Shown here: in pieces, positions 17,506 through 25,495 of the stretch
Numbering within the stretch: the stretch's first letter is position 1
How the letters are laid out: every line of letters begins with the position of its first letter
Assembly (NCBI GenBank): GCA_944325155.1
Contig: CALUYY010000008.1
Location: forward strand, 1 to 64,000
DNA: 64,000 nt
Direction: 5' to 3'
Source of the DNA: Candidatus Gastranaerophilales bacterium
GTDB taxonomy: Bacteria; Cyanobacteriota; Vampirovibrionia; Gastranaerophilales; Gastranaerophilaceae
The notes under the pieces: generated by a model
The model's database searches: none
Seen by the model: only the letters and a program-made list of their open reading frames with translations
Told to the model about the DNA's origin: nothing
Program-made: the position numbers and the translations under genes

Positions 17506-18312
17506 TTAGCCCGCAAGCAATGAAACGGTATTTGCCAATTTATCCGCAGCCTTAACGGCATTTTCAAATGATTGAATTCTGCTTTGCAGTGCAAGTTTAT
17601 CATTATCGCCTTCCGTTACATCATCCGCAATTTCATTAACGCCTGCACTTACTGCGCCTGCCGCACCTAAGGCTATTGCTGTATCTGCCATATCGGAACC
17701 ATTTGCAATACCGACTTTGCCGAGAGCGCCTTTAACGGTTTTTGCGTGTTTACCGAATACTCTGTCAACAACGCCTGCTAATTTTGTGCCTTCCTGAAAT
17801 TCTTTCGGCTGCAAAATAGCATCTTTAACTCTTGTCATAAGACCGATTTTTTCACCGCTTTTTGCCGTCGCTTCAACCGCATCCTGAGCTTTTTTGAGGT
17901 TCAATTTTTTCATTTCATCCATTGTACCTTTTAAAGTGCCGGTTACTTTTTTAATGGCATTAAGAGAATCGTCGCCTTTAACTTTTTGTACGCCGGCCTT
18001 TAGAGCTTCCGTTAAACCGCCTGTTGATTTTCTTGCTCTGGCTAAAATTGCCGCACCGCCGGCAACGGCAACGCCGATTTTAATTATATTATCCGATATA
18101 AAGTCTGCAACCAAAGAAGGTGTGGCTTTTGCATCATCACCGTATGCTTTATGAAATTCATCTCTGATGGGCTGAGTCAGTTTTTCACCGATTGAAGGTT
18201 TTTCATCAACCGGAAGTGCCGCAATTTCAACACCTTTATCGTCCTCTTTTTTTTCAACTTTTGTTGAGCCGAATGCTATATTTGATGAATTTATTGCATT
18301 TAATTCAGACAT
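17506..18312 (-). CDS. Hypothetical alanine/lysine-rich protein (268 aa)
   Basis: I do not recognise it. It begins MSELNAINSSNIAFGS, then has a charged region. A Gly/Ala helix lies near residues 80-100 (IIKIGVAVAGGAAILARAR) and another near 215-230 (AIALGAAGAVSAGV), which could insert in or lie on a membrane. The rest is Lys/Ala-rich helix. The start at 18312 is preferred over the upstream in-frame ATG at 18339 because AAGGAAGG precedes it. It sits directly upstream of the 112-aa gene in the same direction. Confidence 0.75.
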   Translation of the reverse strand: MSELNAINSSNIAFGSTKVEKKEDDKGVEIAALPVDEKPSIGEKLTQPIRDEFHKAYGDDAKATPSLVADFISDNIIKIGVAVAGGAAILARARKSTGGLTEALKAGVQKVKGDDSLNAIKKVTGTLKGTMDEMKKLNLKKAQDAVEATAKSGEKIGLMTRVKDAILQPKEFQEGTKLAGVVDRVFGKHAKTVKGALGKVGIANGSDMADTAIALGAAGAVSAGVNEIADDVTEGDNDKLALQSRIQSFENAVKAADKLANTVSLLAG

Positions 18313-18460
18313 AATTGCCTTCCTTCTAAAATCACACACACCATGATAAATGCTAAAAAACCGTAAAAATTGCTATTTTTTTACATATTTGTAAAGAAAA
18401 GTTAACAAAACCTCCAACACAAATTTTTAACAAACTTATTATAACCCAAACAATTTTATT

Positions 18461-19675
18461 TTAAAAGTACTTAACATCTTTCATCTCATCGGGCATAAAC
18501 GTTTGTATATATTCGGGGTTATCATGCGTATAGACATATCCTTCTCCGAAACCGTATTTTTTTGCGTCTTTATAATGAGTGTCTTTAAGATGTAAGGGAA
18601 TAGGATAATCTTTTCCCGATTTTATATCTTCTATTGCACTGTCGATTGCAACGGCATCTGAGTTTCTTTTTTTCGCCCTTGCGACATATTCCGTTGCCTG
18701 CGCCAAAATTATTCTGCACTCGGGCATTCCGATTTTCTCAACCGCATTCATTGCCGCATTTGCAATTAATAATGCTCTGTAATCTCCGTTTCCGACATCT
18801 TCCGAAGCACACACAACAAGTCTTCTTGCAATCACTCTCGGGTCCTCTCCTTTAGAGAGCATTTTTGCAAGATAATAAATTGAAGCATTCGGATCGGAGC
18901 CTCTCATTGATTTTTGGTATGCGCTTAAGCAATCGTATCTTTCGGATTCGTCATATTTTGCCAAAGACTTTTGCAAAAGCTTTGAAACTAAAGCCGAAGT
19001 TAAATTATTCTTTGCGGCAAAATATGAATTTTCAACGGTATTTAAAGCAAACCTTGCATCACCGGAAGACAATCTTATTATTGTATCAATTACATCATCA
19101 TCAATTTTTACGTTTAATTTATAATTTTCATTCAGATAATTAAACCCTTTTAAAATAATTTTTCTCATTGATTCATTATCAATGGCATTAAGCATAATAA
19201 TCTGAACTCTGCTTAAAAGTGCGGGTATTACCTGAAAAGAAGGATTTTCGGTGGTTGAGCCGATTAAATGGAGCGTTCCGTCTTCAATATGCGGCAAAAG
19301 TGCGTCTTGCTGGGTTTTAGAGTATCTGTGGATTTCATCAATAAATAATATTGTTTTTATGCCGTTTCTTAAATTTTCTTTTGCATTCTCCACCGCCTCT
19401 TTAACATCTTTAACGCCCGATGTTACGGCGGAGAGTTCTATAAAATTTGCATTATGATAATTGGCAATTAATCTTGCAAGGGTCGTTTTTCCGCACCCGG
19501 GCGGACCCCATAATATAAAAGAAAAAATTCTTTTTGCTTTTAATAAATTATATATAGGGGAATTATCCGATATCACGTTTGTCTGCCCCAGATATTCATC
19601 CAAAGTTTTCGGTCTTAAAATGTTTGCAAGGGGCATTTGTTTATTAATATTTTCCAAATTATCAAATAAATTCAT
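18461..19675 (-). CDS. rarA: Replication-associated recombination protein RarA (MgsA) AAA+ ATPase
   Basis: A 404-aa clamp-loader-like ATPase acting at stalled replication forks. The N-terminus has LRPKTLDEYLGQ, the Walker A GPPGCGKTT near residue 60, Walker B LFIDEIHRY with the RarA-specific RYSKTQQDALLPHIE, and sensor 1 IGSTTENPSF. The C-terminal tetramerisation part includes RGSDPNASIYYLAKML and GYVYTHDNP. The ATG has no Shine-Dalgarno. A TAAAAT lies 6 bases before it on the minus strand, in the 14-bp gap shared with the next gene. Confidence 0.95.
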   Translation of the reverse strand: MNLFDNLENINKQMPLANILRPKTLDEYLGQTNVISDNSPIYNLLKAKRIFSFILWGPPGCGKTTLARLIANYHNANFIELSAVTSGVKDVKEAVENAKENLRNGIKTILFIDEIHRYSKTQQDALLPHIEDGTLHLIGSTTENPSFQVIPALLSRVQIIMLNAIDNESMRKIILKGFNYLNENYKLNVKIDDDVIDTIIRLSSGDARFALNTVENSYFAAKNNLTSALVSKLLQKSLAKYDESERYDCLSAYQKSMRGSDPNASIYYLAKMLSKGEDPRVIARRLVVCASEDVGNGDYRALLIANAAMNAVEKIGMPECRIILAQATEYVARAKKRNSDAVAIDSAIEDIKSGKDYPIPLHLKDTHYKDAKKYGFGEGYVYTHDNPEYIQTFMPDEMKDVKYF

Positions 19676-19689
19676 AGTATAATTTTACC
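19676..19689. promoter_or_regulatory. 14-bp divergent spacer with overlapping -10 boxes
   Basis: Plus strand: TATAAT (19678-19683) ends 6 bases before ATG 19690. Minus strand: TAAAAT (complement of 19682-19687) ends 6 bases before the rarA ATG. No room exists for a leader or Shine-Dalgarno in either direction, and any -35 would lie inside the opposite gene. Confidence 0.65.
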
Positions 19690-20883
19690 ATGGCGCATAA
19701 AAAATTATTAATAATATCAATTGTTATTATTTTGTGTCTGAGTCCTTTTTTATTTTCAAAAAAGAACTCAAAAAAAACTTTCACAATCTGGACAATTCAA
19801 TTAAAGGCTCCTGCGGGCGATATAATACAAAAAAATATTGATTATTTTGAAAAAAAACACCCCGAAATTAAAACCGTCTGGGTTGATATCCCGATAGCGG
19901 AAGCGCAAAAAAGAGCAATCGCTTCAATTTTAGGCGGAAACCCGCCCGATGTCATTAATTTAAACCCCGAGTTTTCGCTTCTTTTGGCGCAAAAAAACAC
20001 TCTTGAATTTTTCGGCGAACAGGAAACAAAAGACTATAACAAAAATTTGGTAGATAAATTAAGGTATGAAGGAAAAATCTATGCACTTCCCTTTTATGCG
20101 ACAAGCTCAATCACAATTTTAAACAAAGAAAAGTTCAAAAATTGCGATATAAATTTAAAAACCTATGATGACATAAAAAAATTGAAAAGCTGCAAAAATC
20201 CGCCGGTATTCGGCATTAACTTAAACGAAAACGACACCTTTGCAAAAATTTTAAACAAATATGACATTTATGACGGAAACAACAACAAAATAAAAGATGT
20301 TTATTATCTTTTTAAAAAATTAAACAATGAAAATCTTTTATTAAAAGACACCCTCATAATTACCCACAGAGAAACAATCGAAAAATATATGGCGCAAAAT
20401 GCCGCATTTATTACAACGGGAAGCAATTTTATAAATATGATTAAAGAAAACGCACCCGATGTATATAAAAAATCAATTCTTCTGCCGCAATTAACAGGCT
20501 CAAACAATAAATTTGACATTGCTTTAATGAATTTTGTAATTCCGAAAAATTCAAAAAATAAAGAGCTTGCAAAAGAATTTATTCATCTGATTTTAAGCGA
20601 AGAAAACCAACTTGAATTATCCAAAAAAACGAATGTTCTACCCGTAAACATTTATGCGCTTCAAAATAAATATTACACAAATTGTTCAAACGACCCGGCA
20701 GACAATTCAAGATGTATGGCAAAAAAACAACTTGATAACGCCATAATTAAAGATTTCGGATATAAAAACAAAAAAGAAATAAACGAATTAATAAATAAAA
20801 CCTTAGAAGCTTTAATTTTAAACAACGAAGAAAATTTTGATTTTAAAAAGCTTCAAAAAAATATCAACTGTCTTCAAAATTAA
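19690..20883 (+). CDS. ABC-type extracellular solute-binding protein, family 1
   Basis: A 397-aa protein. An N-terminal hydrophobic segment (residues 5-22) ends before a Lys-rich stretch, and a Cys lies within it but does not match a lipobox. The mature part has the family 1 sugar-binding pattern: FTIWTIQ, the helix FEKKHPEIKTVWVDI, ASILGGNPPDVINLNPE, and later YALPFYATSS. It would capture a substrate, probably a sugar, outside the inner membrane for an ABC importer. No permease or ATPase is nearby. The stop overlaps the convergent gene by four bases. The start has no Shine-Dalgarno. Confidence 0.85.
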   Translation: MAHKKLLIISIVIILCLSPFLFSKKNSKKTFTIWTIQLKAPAGDIIQKNIDYFEKKHPEIKTVWVDIPIAEAQKRAIASILGGNPPDVINLNPEFSLLLAQKNTLEFFGEQETKDYNKNLVDKLRYEGKIYALPFYATSSITILNKEKFKNCDINLKTYDDIKKLKSCKNPPVFGINLNENDTFAKILNKYDIYDGNNNKIKDVYYLFKKLNNENLLLKDTLIITHRETIEKYMAQNAAFITTGSNFINMIKENAPDVYKKSILLPQLTGSNNKFDIALMNFVIPKNSKNKELAKEFIHLILSEENQLELSKKTNVLPVNIYALQNKYYTNCSNDPADNSRCMAKKQLDNAIIKDFGYKNKKEINELINKTLEALILNNEENFDFKKLQKNINCLQN

Positions 20884-21581
20884 ATATTTGCGCCTTTATC
20901 ATCTTTTTTTATAATGTTAAAAACGTTTTTTGAGCCTTCAAGATTTTTTATAAATTCCAAAGTAAATTCCATTGCGTCTTTATCTCTTTCGATGGCATTT
21001 TGCAGACAAACAATATCTTTATAATTAAGCTCATTTAATTTTTCATCTTTTTCGTAATCAAAAATGTTTTTATATTTCTCTCTCGTTTTTTCTTCAAACC
21101 CGGGAAGGTTCATTTTATAAGAATACCAGATATAAAATTCATAAATAAGCTTATAGGAGCTTATTTTATCATTATTAAAAATAAATAAAGGCTCGCTTTT
21201 AAAAGAAATTTTTTTCTCTGTTAAAAAATTTATATATAGCGCATAAATGCCTTTTTTGGGAAATATAAACCCTTCTTTTTCATCTATCAGTTTTAAAAAC
21301 TTATCCGCATTTTTTATGACATAAGTTTTAACGTTAAAATTAAGAGGATATTTTAAAATATTATTTATATTATCAATATTTTCTTTTAAAATTGCCTCCA
21401 CTTCGTTTCTTACTTTTTTTCTGTTTTTATCAAGCTCATTTGATATAATAAGCTCAACACCCGATTGCATATGGTTTTTTACCATTGAATGACTGGCGCT
21501 TAAAGATATTTTTTTATATTTCCTCTTTAATATTTTTTCCTGCAGTGAAAAAATATAATTTATTAAATCTTCTATAAACAT
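20880..21581 (-). CDS. Hypothetical protein (233 aa)
   Basis: I do not recognise it. It is soluble, Lys/Ile/Asn-rich and mostly helical, with no signal peptide. The first 50 residues are basic. GCAAAAAATG with AAAGG precedes the start. It overlaps the end of the convergent solute-binding protein gene by four bases. The 93 bases to the pgk stop contain the pgk terminator. Confidence 0.7.
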   Translation of the reverse strand: MFIEDLINYIFSLQEKILKRKYKKISLSASHSMVKNHMQSGVELIISNELDKNRKKVRNEVEAILKENIDNINNILKYPLNFNVKTYVIKNADKFLKLIDEKEGFIFPKKGIYALYINFLTEKKISFKSEPLFIFNNDKISSYKLIYEFYIWYSYKMNLPGFEEKTREKYKNIFDYEKDEKLNELNYKDIVCLQNAIERDKDAMEFTLEFIKNLEGSKNVFNIIKKDDKGANI

Positions 21582-21626
21582 TTTTTGCCTTTAAAATCCA
21601 TTATACAAAATTTAAGAGCAATAAAA

Positions 21627-21656
21627 AACCCTTCTTAAAATTAAGAAGGGTTTTTA
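21627..21656. terminator. Terminator between pgk and the 20880-21581 gene
   Basis: AAACCCTTCTTAA pairs with TTAAGAAGGGTTT, with T-runs on both strands. It ends the pgk transcript on the minus strand. Confidence 0.85.
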
Positions 21657-21673
21657 AATTTGGTTTTATTTTT

Positions 21674-22876
21674 TTATTTATCATCCAATGCCGCAACACC
21701 GGGGAGAATTTTTCCTTCGATAAATTCCAGCGAAGCGCCGCCGCCGGTTGAAACGTGGGTAAAATCATCGGCATTACAGAATTTTTTAGCCGCACTTACC
21801 GAATCTCCGCCGCCTATAACAGACGTTGCGCCGTTTTTGGTTGCTTCAACAATTGCTTTTAATACGGCTTTTGTGCCTTCCGCAAATTTCGGATTTTCAA
21901 ATGCGCCAACCGGTCCGTTCATCAAAATTGTTTTTGAATTTTTAATAACTTCTTCAAACGCTTTTTGTGTTTCGGGACCGGCGTCAACCCCTTCAAAGCC
22001 GTCGGGGATATTTTTAACGTCAACCGTTTTGTTTTCGCCGTTGCCCGAAAAATCGTTTGTAGCTAAAACATCCGTTGCCATAACGATTTTAACGTTTTTG
22101 TCGGCCGCTTTTTTCTCGATTGCTTTTGCAACATCCATTTGATCGTCTTCACAAATTGAATTTCCGATTTTGCCGCCGTTTGCTTTAACGAACGTATAAG
22201 CCATGCCGCCGCCTATAATAAGGTTATCTACTTTATCAATCAGGTTTTCCAAAACGCCGATTTTCGATGAAACTTTAGCGCCGCCGACAACTGCCGTAAA
22301 CGGTCTTGTCGGATTATCAAGAGCCTGCGACAAGCATCTTAATTCTTTTTCCATTAATAACCCCGATACCGCAGGTTTTAAAACTTTTGCAAGTTTAGCG
22401 GTTGAAGTATGGTTTCTGTGTGCGGCGCCGAATGCATCATTAACATAAAAATCACCGAGTTTTGCAAGCTCTTCCGCAAATGTCATATCATCGTCTTTTG
22501 CTTCTTCGGCTTTATAAAATCTGATATTTTCCAACAATGCCACCTGGCCGTCTTTTAAATTTTCAAGAGCTTTATCCGCACCTTTTCCGACAGGGTCTTT
22601 TACAAATAAAACGTCTTCCCCTAAAACTTTTGACATATATTTTGCAACGGGTTCAAGAGAAAATTCAAGATTCCATTCTCCTTTGGGACGTCCCAAATGC
22701 GCCATTAATATAATTTTTGCGCCTTTTTCTTTTAAAAATTTAACGGTGGGGATAATAGCCTGTATTCTTGTATCATCCGTAACGTTTTTGTTTTCATCCA
22801 AAGGCACGTTAATATCAACTCTGACTAACGCTCTTTTTCCTTTAACGTCGCCTAAATCTTTGATTGATTTTTTCAT
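21674..22876 (-). CDS. pgk: Phosphoglycerate kinase
   Basis: A 400-aa glycolytic kinase that transfers phosphate from 1,3-bisphosphoglycerate to ADP. It has the RVDINVPLD start motif, HLGRPKG, and the nucleotide-binding GGAKVSSKIGVLENL and PVGAFE, then SVIGGGDSVSAAKKF near the C-terminus. It has full family length. AAGGAG precedes the ATG. It stands alone between terminators; the usual gap or tpiA neighbours are absent. Confidence 0.97.
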   Translation of the reverse strand: MKKSIKDLGDVKGKRALVRVDINVPLDENKNVTDDTRIQAIIPTVKFLKEKGAKIILMAHLGRPKGEWNLEFSLEPVAKYMSKVLGEDVLFVKDPVGKGADKALENLKDGQVALLENIRFYKAEEAKDDDMTFAEELAKLGDFYVNDAFGAAHRNHTSTAKLAKVLKPAVSGLLMEKELRCLSQALDNPTRPFTAVVGGAKVSSKIGVLENLIDKVDNLIIGGGMAYTFVKANGGKIGNSICEDDQMDVAKAIEKKAADKNVKIVMATDVLATNDFSGNGENKTVDVKNIPDGFEGVDAGPETQKAFEEVIKNSKTILMNGPVGAFENPKFAEGTKAVLKAIVEATKNGATSVIGGGDSVSAAKKFCNADDFTHVSTGGGASLEFIEGKILPGVAALDDK

Positions 22877-22954
22877 TTATTCAACTCCTTATCAAACTTG
22901 TAACTCTTTTTAAAACTATTTTACAATGAAAATAGTTTTTTAAATAAAAATACA

Positions 22955-22984
22955 AAAAGACAGGTTTCAAAACCTGTCTTTTTT
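22955..22984. terminator. Terminator of the 84-aa gene
   Basis: AAGACAGGTTT/AAACCTGTCTT with a 2-3 base loop and T-runs on both strands. On the minus strand it follows the small gene at 23037 by about 50 bases. Confidence 0.85.
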
Positions 22985-23036
22985 CTGCCAAATGGGGAAA
23001 ATTAAGTTCACTTACACCAACATAATTGAGGAATTA

Positions 23037-23291
23037 CTAACTTTCATAATCTATATTTAATCTGGGGCTGTTTGCATTAACTGTCATATTCAGTCTTGCC
23101 GCCTGATTGTTGATTAATTCAATCTCATTCATAACGGCACCCGAGAACACATCATCGTTTTCTTTTAAATACCCTAAAATGGGTTCCCACAACCCGGAAA
23201 TTGCATTTTCAACGGATTCCGCCGTATGCTCAATCGTCTTTTGCCTGTCGGGAATGACATTCAAACCGAATGATTTAATGTTATTAAGCAT
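23037..23291 (-). CDS. Small hypothetical protein (84 aa)
   Basis: I do not recognise it. It begins MLNNIKSFGLNVIP, another short N-terminus with F-G. The remainder is amphipathic helix (ESVENAISGLWEP, NEIELINNQAARLNM). AAGGATAAG is found before the ATG. It is a single-gene unit with its own terminator. Confidence 0.65.
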   Translation of the reverse strand: MLNNIKSFGLNVIPDRQKTIEHTAESVENAISGLWEPILGYLKENDDVFSGAVMNEIELINNQAARLNMTVNANSPRLNIDYES

Positions 23292-23421
23292 TTTCTTATC
23301 CTTAAATCAGTTCTTGTATAATATACATCGTACTAACCCTGATAAAACTTTAATGATTTTTATTAATTTGTAAAGAAATTTAACAAGCTAGTTTTAATAT
23401 ATGAAAGATAAGCTTAAAACC

Positions 23422-23449
23422 TTGAATTTTTGCCGAAATAACGTATAAT
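23422..23449 (+). promoter_or_regulatory. Promoter upstream of the 108-aa gene
   Basis: TTGAAT (23422-23427), a 16-base spacer, then consensus TATAAT (23444-23449). The resulting leader is about 110 bases, unlike the leaderless genes around it. Confidence 0.6.
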
Positions 23450-23563
23450 TTTTATAAAACGTAAATTTTTATTAACAATTCATAAAAAATAGACACTTTT
23501 TATTTTGAGGCTACTTAATATAACTGAAGGTTAATCAAACACAACATTGAAAGGATTCAAAAA

Positions 23564-23890
23564 GTGGATCTGAAGAATTTAAAAATAGTCAAAAAGCTTA
23601 AAAACATTGCGCCTAAAATTAAATGGGTAATGTTTAAAAGCGTTCAGGATTATAAAATTAATTCCGATTACATTGACTATATTATTCCCAAAGAAAAGAA
23701 AAGTATTGAATACGATAACATAAAACTTGAAAATATGGTTAAAGAAAGCCTTGTAAGGGAATTCGGACCCAAAATAAAATCTTCAAAGTCGTTTAACCTT
23801 CTTGTTGATGCGGTTGTCCACAACTTAAAGAAAAAACAGCTCTCAGCATTTGATAATATTGACGATGAAATAGATACCGAAAATCTTTAA
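23564..23890 (+). CDS. Hypothetical basic protein (108 aa)
   Basis: I do not recognise it. It is Lys-rich with an N-terminal basic helix (KNLKIVKKLKNIAPKIKW) and an acidic C-terminal tail. Translation starts at GTG, with AAAGGA 9 bases upstream. It has its own promoter and terminator. Confidence 0.7.
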   Translation: MDLKNLKIVKKLKNIAPKIKWVMFKSVQDYKINSDYIDYIIPKEKKSIEYDNIKLENMVKESLVREFGPKIKSSKSFNLLVDAVVHNLKKKQLSAFDNIDDEIDTENL

Positions 23891-23894
23891 AACC

Positions 23895-23926
23895 AAAAAA
23901 CGGACAATTAATTAAGTCCGTTTTTT
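23895..23926 (+). terminator. Terminator after the 108-aa gene
   Basis: AAAAAACGGAC pairs with GTCCGTTTTTT around a 10-base loop that is itself self-complementary. Confidence 0.88.
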
Positions 23927-23953
23927 AGTGCTTAAAATTTATTATTGTTATGT

Positions 23954-23959
23954 TAAAAT
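23954..23959 (+). promoter_or_regulatory. -10 box 6 bases before the FlhA-C-like gene
   Basis: TAAAAT, with TG one base upstream, ends 6 bases before ATG 23966. There is no Shine-Dalgarno. Confidence 0.55.
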
Positions 23960-23965
23960 TAAAAT

Positions 23966-25417
23966 ATGATAAGAGGGCAAAGACAAGAATTTTGCATTAA
24001 ATCGGTGCCGATTGAAGAATTGCAGGCACTTGAAAACGTTTTAAATTCCATGTCAAAAGACGGCTGGGATTTATATTCGATTTATGAAGGCGAAATTAAT
24101 TCAAAAGTTGTCTATAACGTAATTTTTGCACGTGAAATCGAAATTGAAGAAGGTGAAGATTACGAGGACATTCAAGGGTATAAAACAAAAATGGAGAAAA
24201 TGTTTTCTTCAAAAGAAGAACCTTATGAACTTTGCCTTAATTTCCAGAGAAAAATAAAAGAAAAAAGGGAAAAAATAGAAGAAATTAAAAACTTTTTAGA
24301 CGGCGCAAAAGACAACGAAAGAGATGTCTTAAACGAAGAAATCGCAAAAGAAGTCGACAGATTAAACAACTTAAAAAAACAATTAAAAAATCTTTTATCC
24401 CCGTCTAAGATGGCGCAGAATTTAGGCGAAGAAAGATTATCAATTTCTTTAAGCGAAGAAAATTATTCATTAAATGACCCGAATAACGAAAAAAATCTTC
24501 TCTCGCAGACAATAAAAGCAAGGCAGGAATTAACGAAAGAATTGGGCTATATAATCCCCAAGGTTCAATTCCTTGAAAGTTCCGAGCTGGACAGTTATGT
24601 TTTTACGATAAACGTCCATGGCGTTCCCGTTGTCAAAGGAACGGCATATCCCGATTATACGGCATTTTTTGAAGATGACCTTGATATGGATGAATATCCC
24701 GATGGCTCAATTGAAGATACCGATTTAATCACAAACCGCCCCATCGTCTGGATTAAGGAAGAATTGACGAAAAATTACTGGACAAAAGGATATCACCCGT
24801 GTGAGCTTATTGCAAGATATCTTAAATATTATTCAATTAAGCATGTCCATGAAATTTTTAACTATTCCGATATGAACAGATACATTGAAATCGTAAGTGA
24901 TAATAACCCGCTGATTATTGATACGATTTTGGGTGATTTTATCTCAATCGGAGAATTAAAATATATCTTCTGTTCTTTAATAAGAGAAAGAATAAGCGTT
25001 AAAGACGTTATTTATATTTTTGAAAAAATTAACGATTTTGCGGACGATAACTCTAAAGCGGACCTTCTTGAAAAATTAAGAATTTCAATCGCAAGACAAA
25101 TCTGCTGGTCTGTAAGCAATCAGGATAAAGTAATCGAAGCTTACGAAATATCCGATGAAATTATAAAACTGTTGGAAGAAAATGCGGTTGAGCCGGATGA
25201 AAACGAATGTATAGTAAAAATTGACGGATATAAATTTGAAGACTTTATTAAAAAAATAGAAGAATTATCTTATGAAAAAGATGTTATTCTTGTTTCGCCT
25301 TCTCATCTAAGACAGGTTATATTTGCTCTTATTTCGCAGTTATTTATGGATATACCCGTTATCAGCTATGAAGAAATTGCACCTGAATTTGAATTAAAAG
25401 TTTTAGGAAAAATTTAG
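23966..25417 (+). CDS. Soluble FlhA/SctV cytosolic-domain homologue with DUF4177-like N-terminus
   Basis: A 483-aa protein with no membrane segment. Residues 1-58 resemble DUF4177 (KSVPIEELQALENVLNSMSKDGW). Residues 85-150 are coiled coil. From about 185 it follows the cytosolic domain of FlhA/SctV: RQELTKELGYIIPKVQF, INVHGVPVVKG, PIVWIKEELT, a helical block with ISIGELKYIF and RERISVKDVI, then ISIARQI, and the end LVSPSHLRQ...PVISYEEIAPEF...LGKI. In flagella and type III systems this domain forms the nonameric ring that docks export substrates, tethered to an eight-helix gate. Here the gate is missing and no flagellar or injectisome gene is nearby. Function is unknown. It sits 78 bases before the GGDEF gene. 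Confidence 0.8.
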   Translation: MIRGQRQEFCIKSVPIEELQALENVLNSMSKDGWDLYSIYEGEINSKVVYNVIFAREIEIEEGEDYEDIQGYKTKMEKMFSSKEEPYELCLNFQRKIKEKREKIEEIKNFLDGAKDNERDVLNEEIAKEVDRLNNLKKQLKNLLSPSKMAQNLGEERLSISLSEENYSLNDPNNEKNLLSQTIKARQELTKELGYIIPKVQFLESSELDSYVFTINVHGVPVVKGTAYPDYTAFFEDDLDMDEYPDGSIEDTDLITNRPIVWIKEELTKNYWTKGYHPCELIARYLKYYSIKHVHEIFNYSDMNRYIEIVSDNNPLIIDTILGDFISIGELKYIFCSLIRERISVKDVIYIFEKINDFADDNSKADLLEKLRISIARQICWSVSNQDKVIEAYEISDEIIKLLEENAVEPDENECIVKIDGYKFEDFIKKIEELSYEKDVILVSPSHLRQVIFALISQLFMDIPVISYEEIAPEFELKVLGKI

Positions 25418-25482
25418 TCATATTCACACAATTTTTAACAAAAATTCTTGTTCGTTTACTTCTTTTTTTGAGAAAAAAGTTG

Positions 25483-25488
25483 TATAAT
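25483..25488 (+). promoter_or_regulatory. -10 box 7 bases before the GGDEF gene
   Basis: TATAAT preceded by TG (extended -10) ends 7 bases before ATG 25496. There is no Shine-Dalgarno. Confidence 0.6.
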
Positions 25489-25495
25489 TACATCT

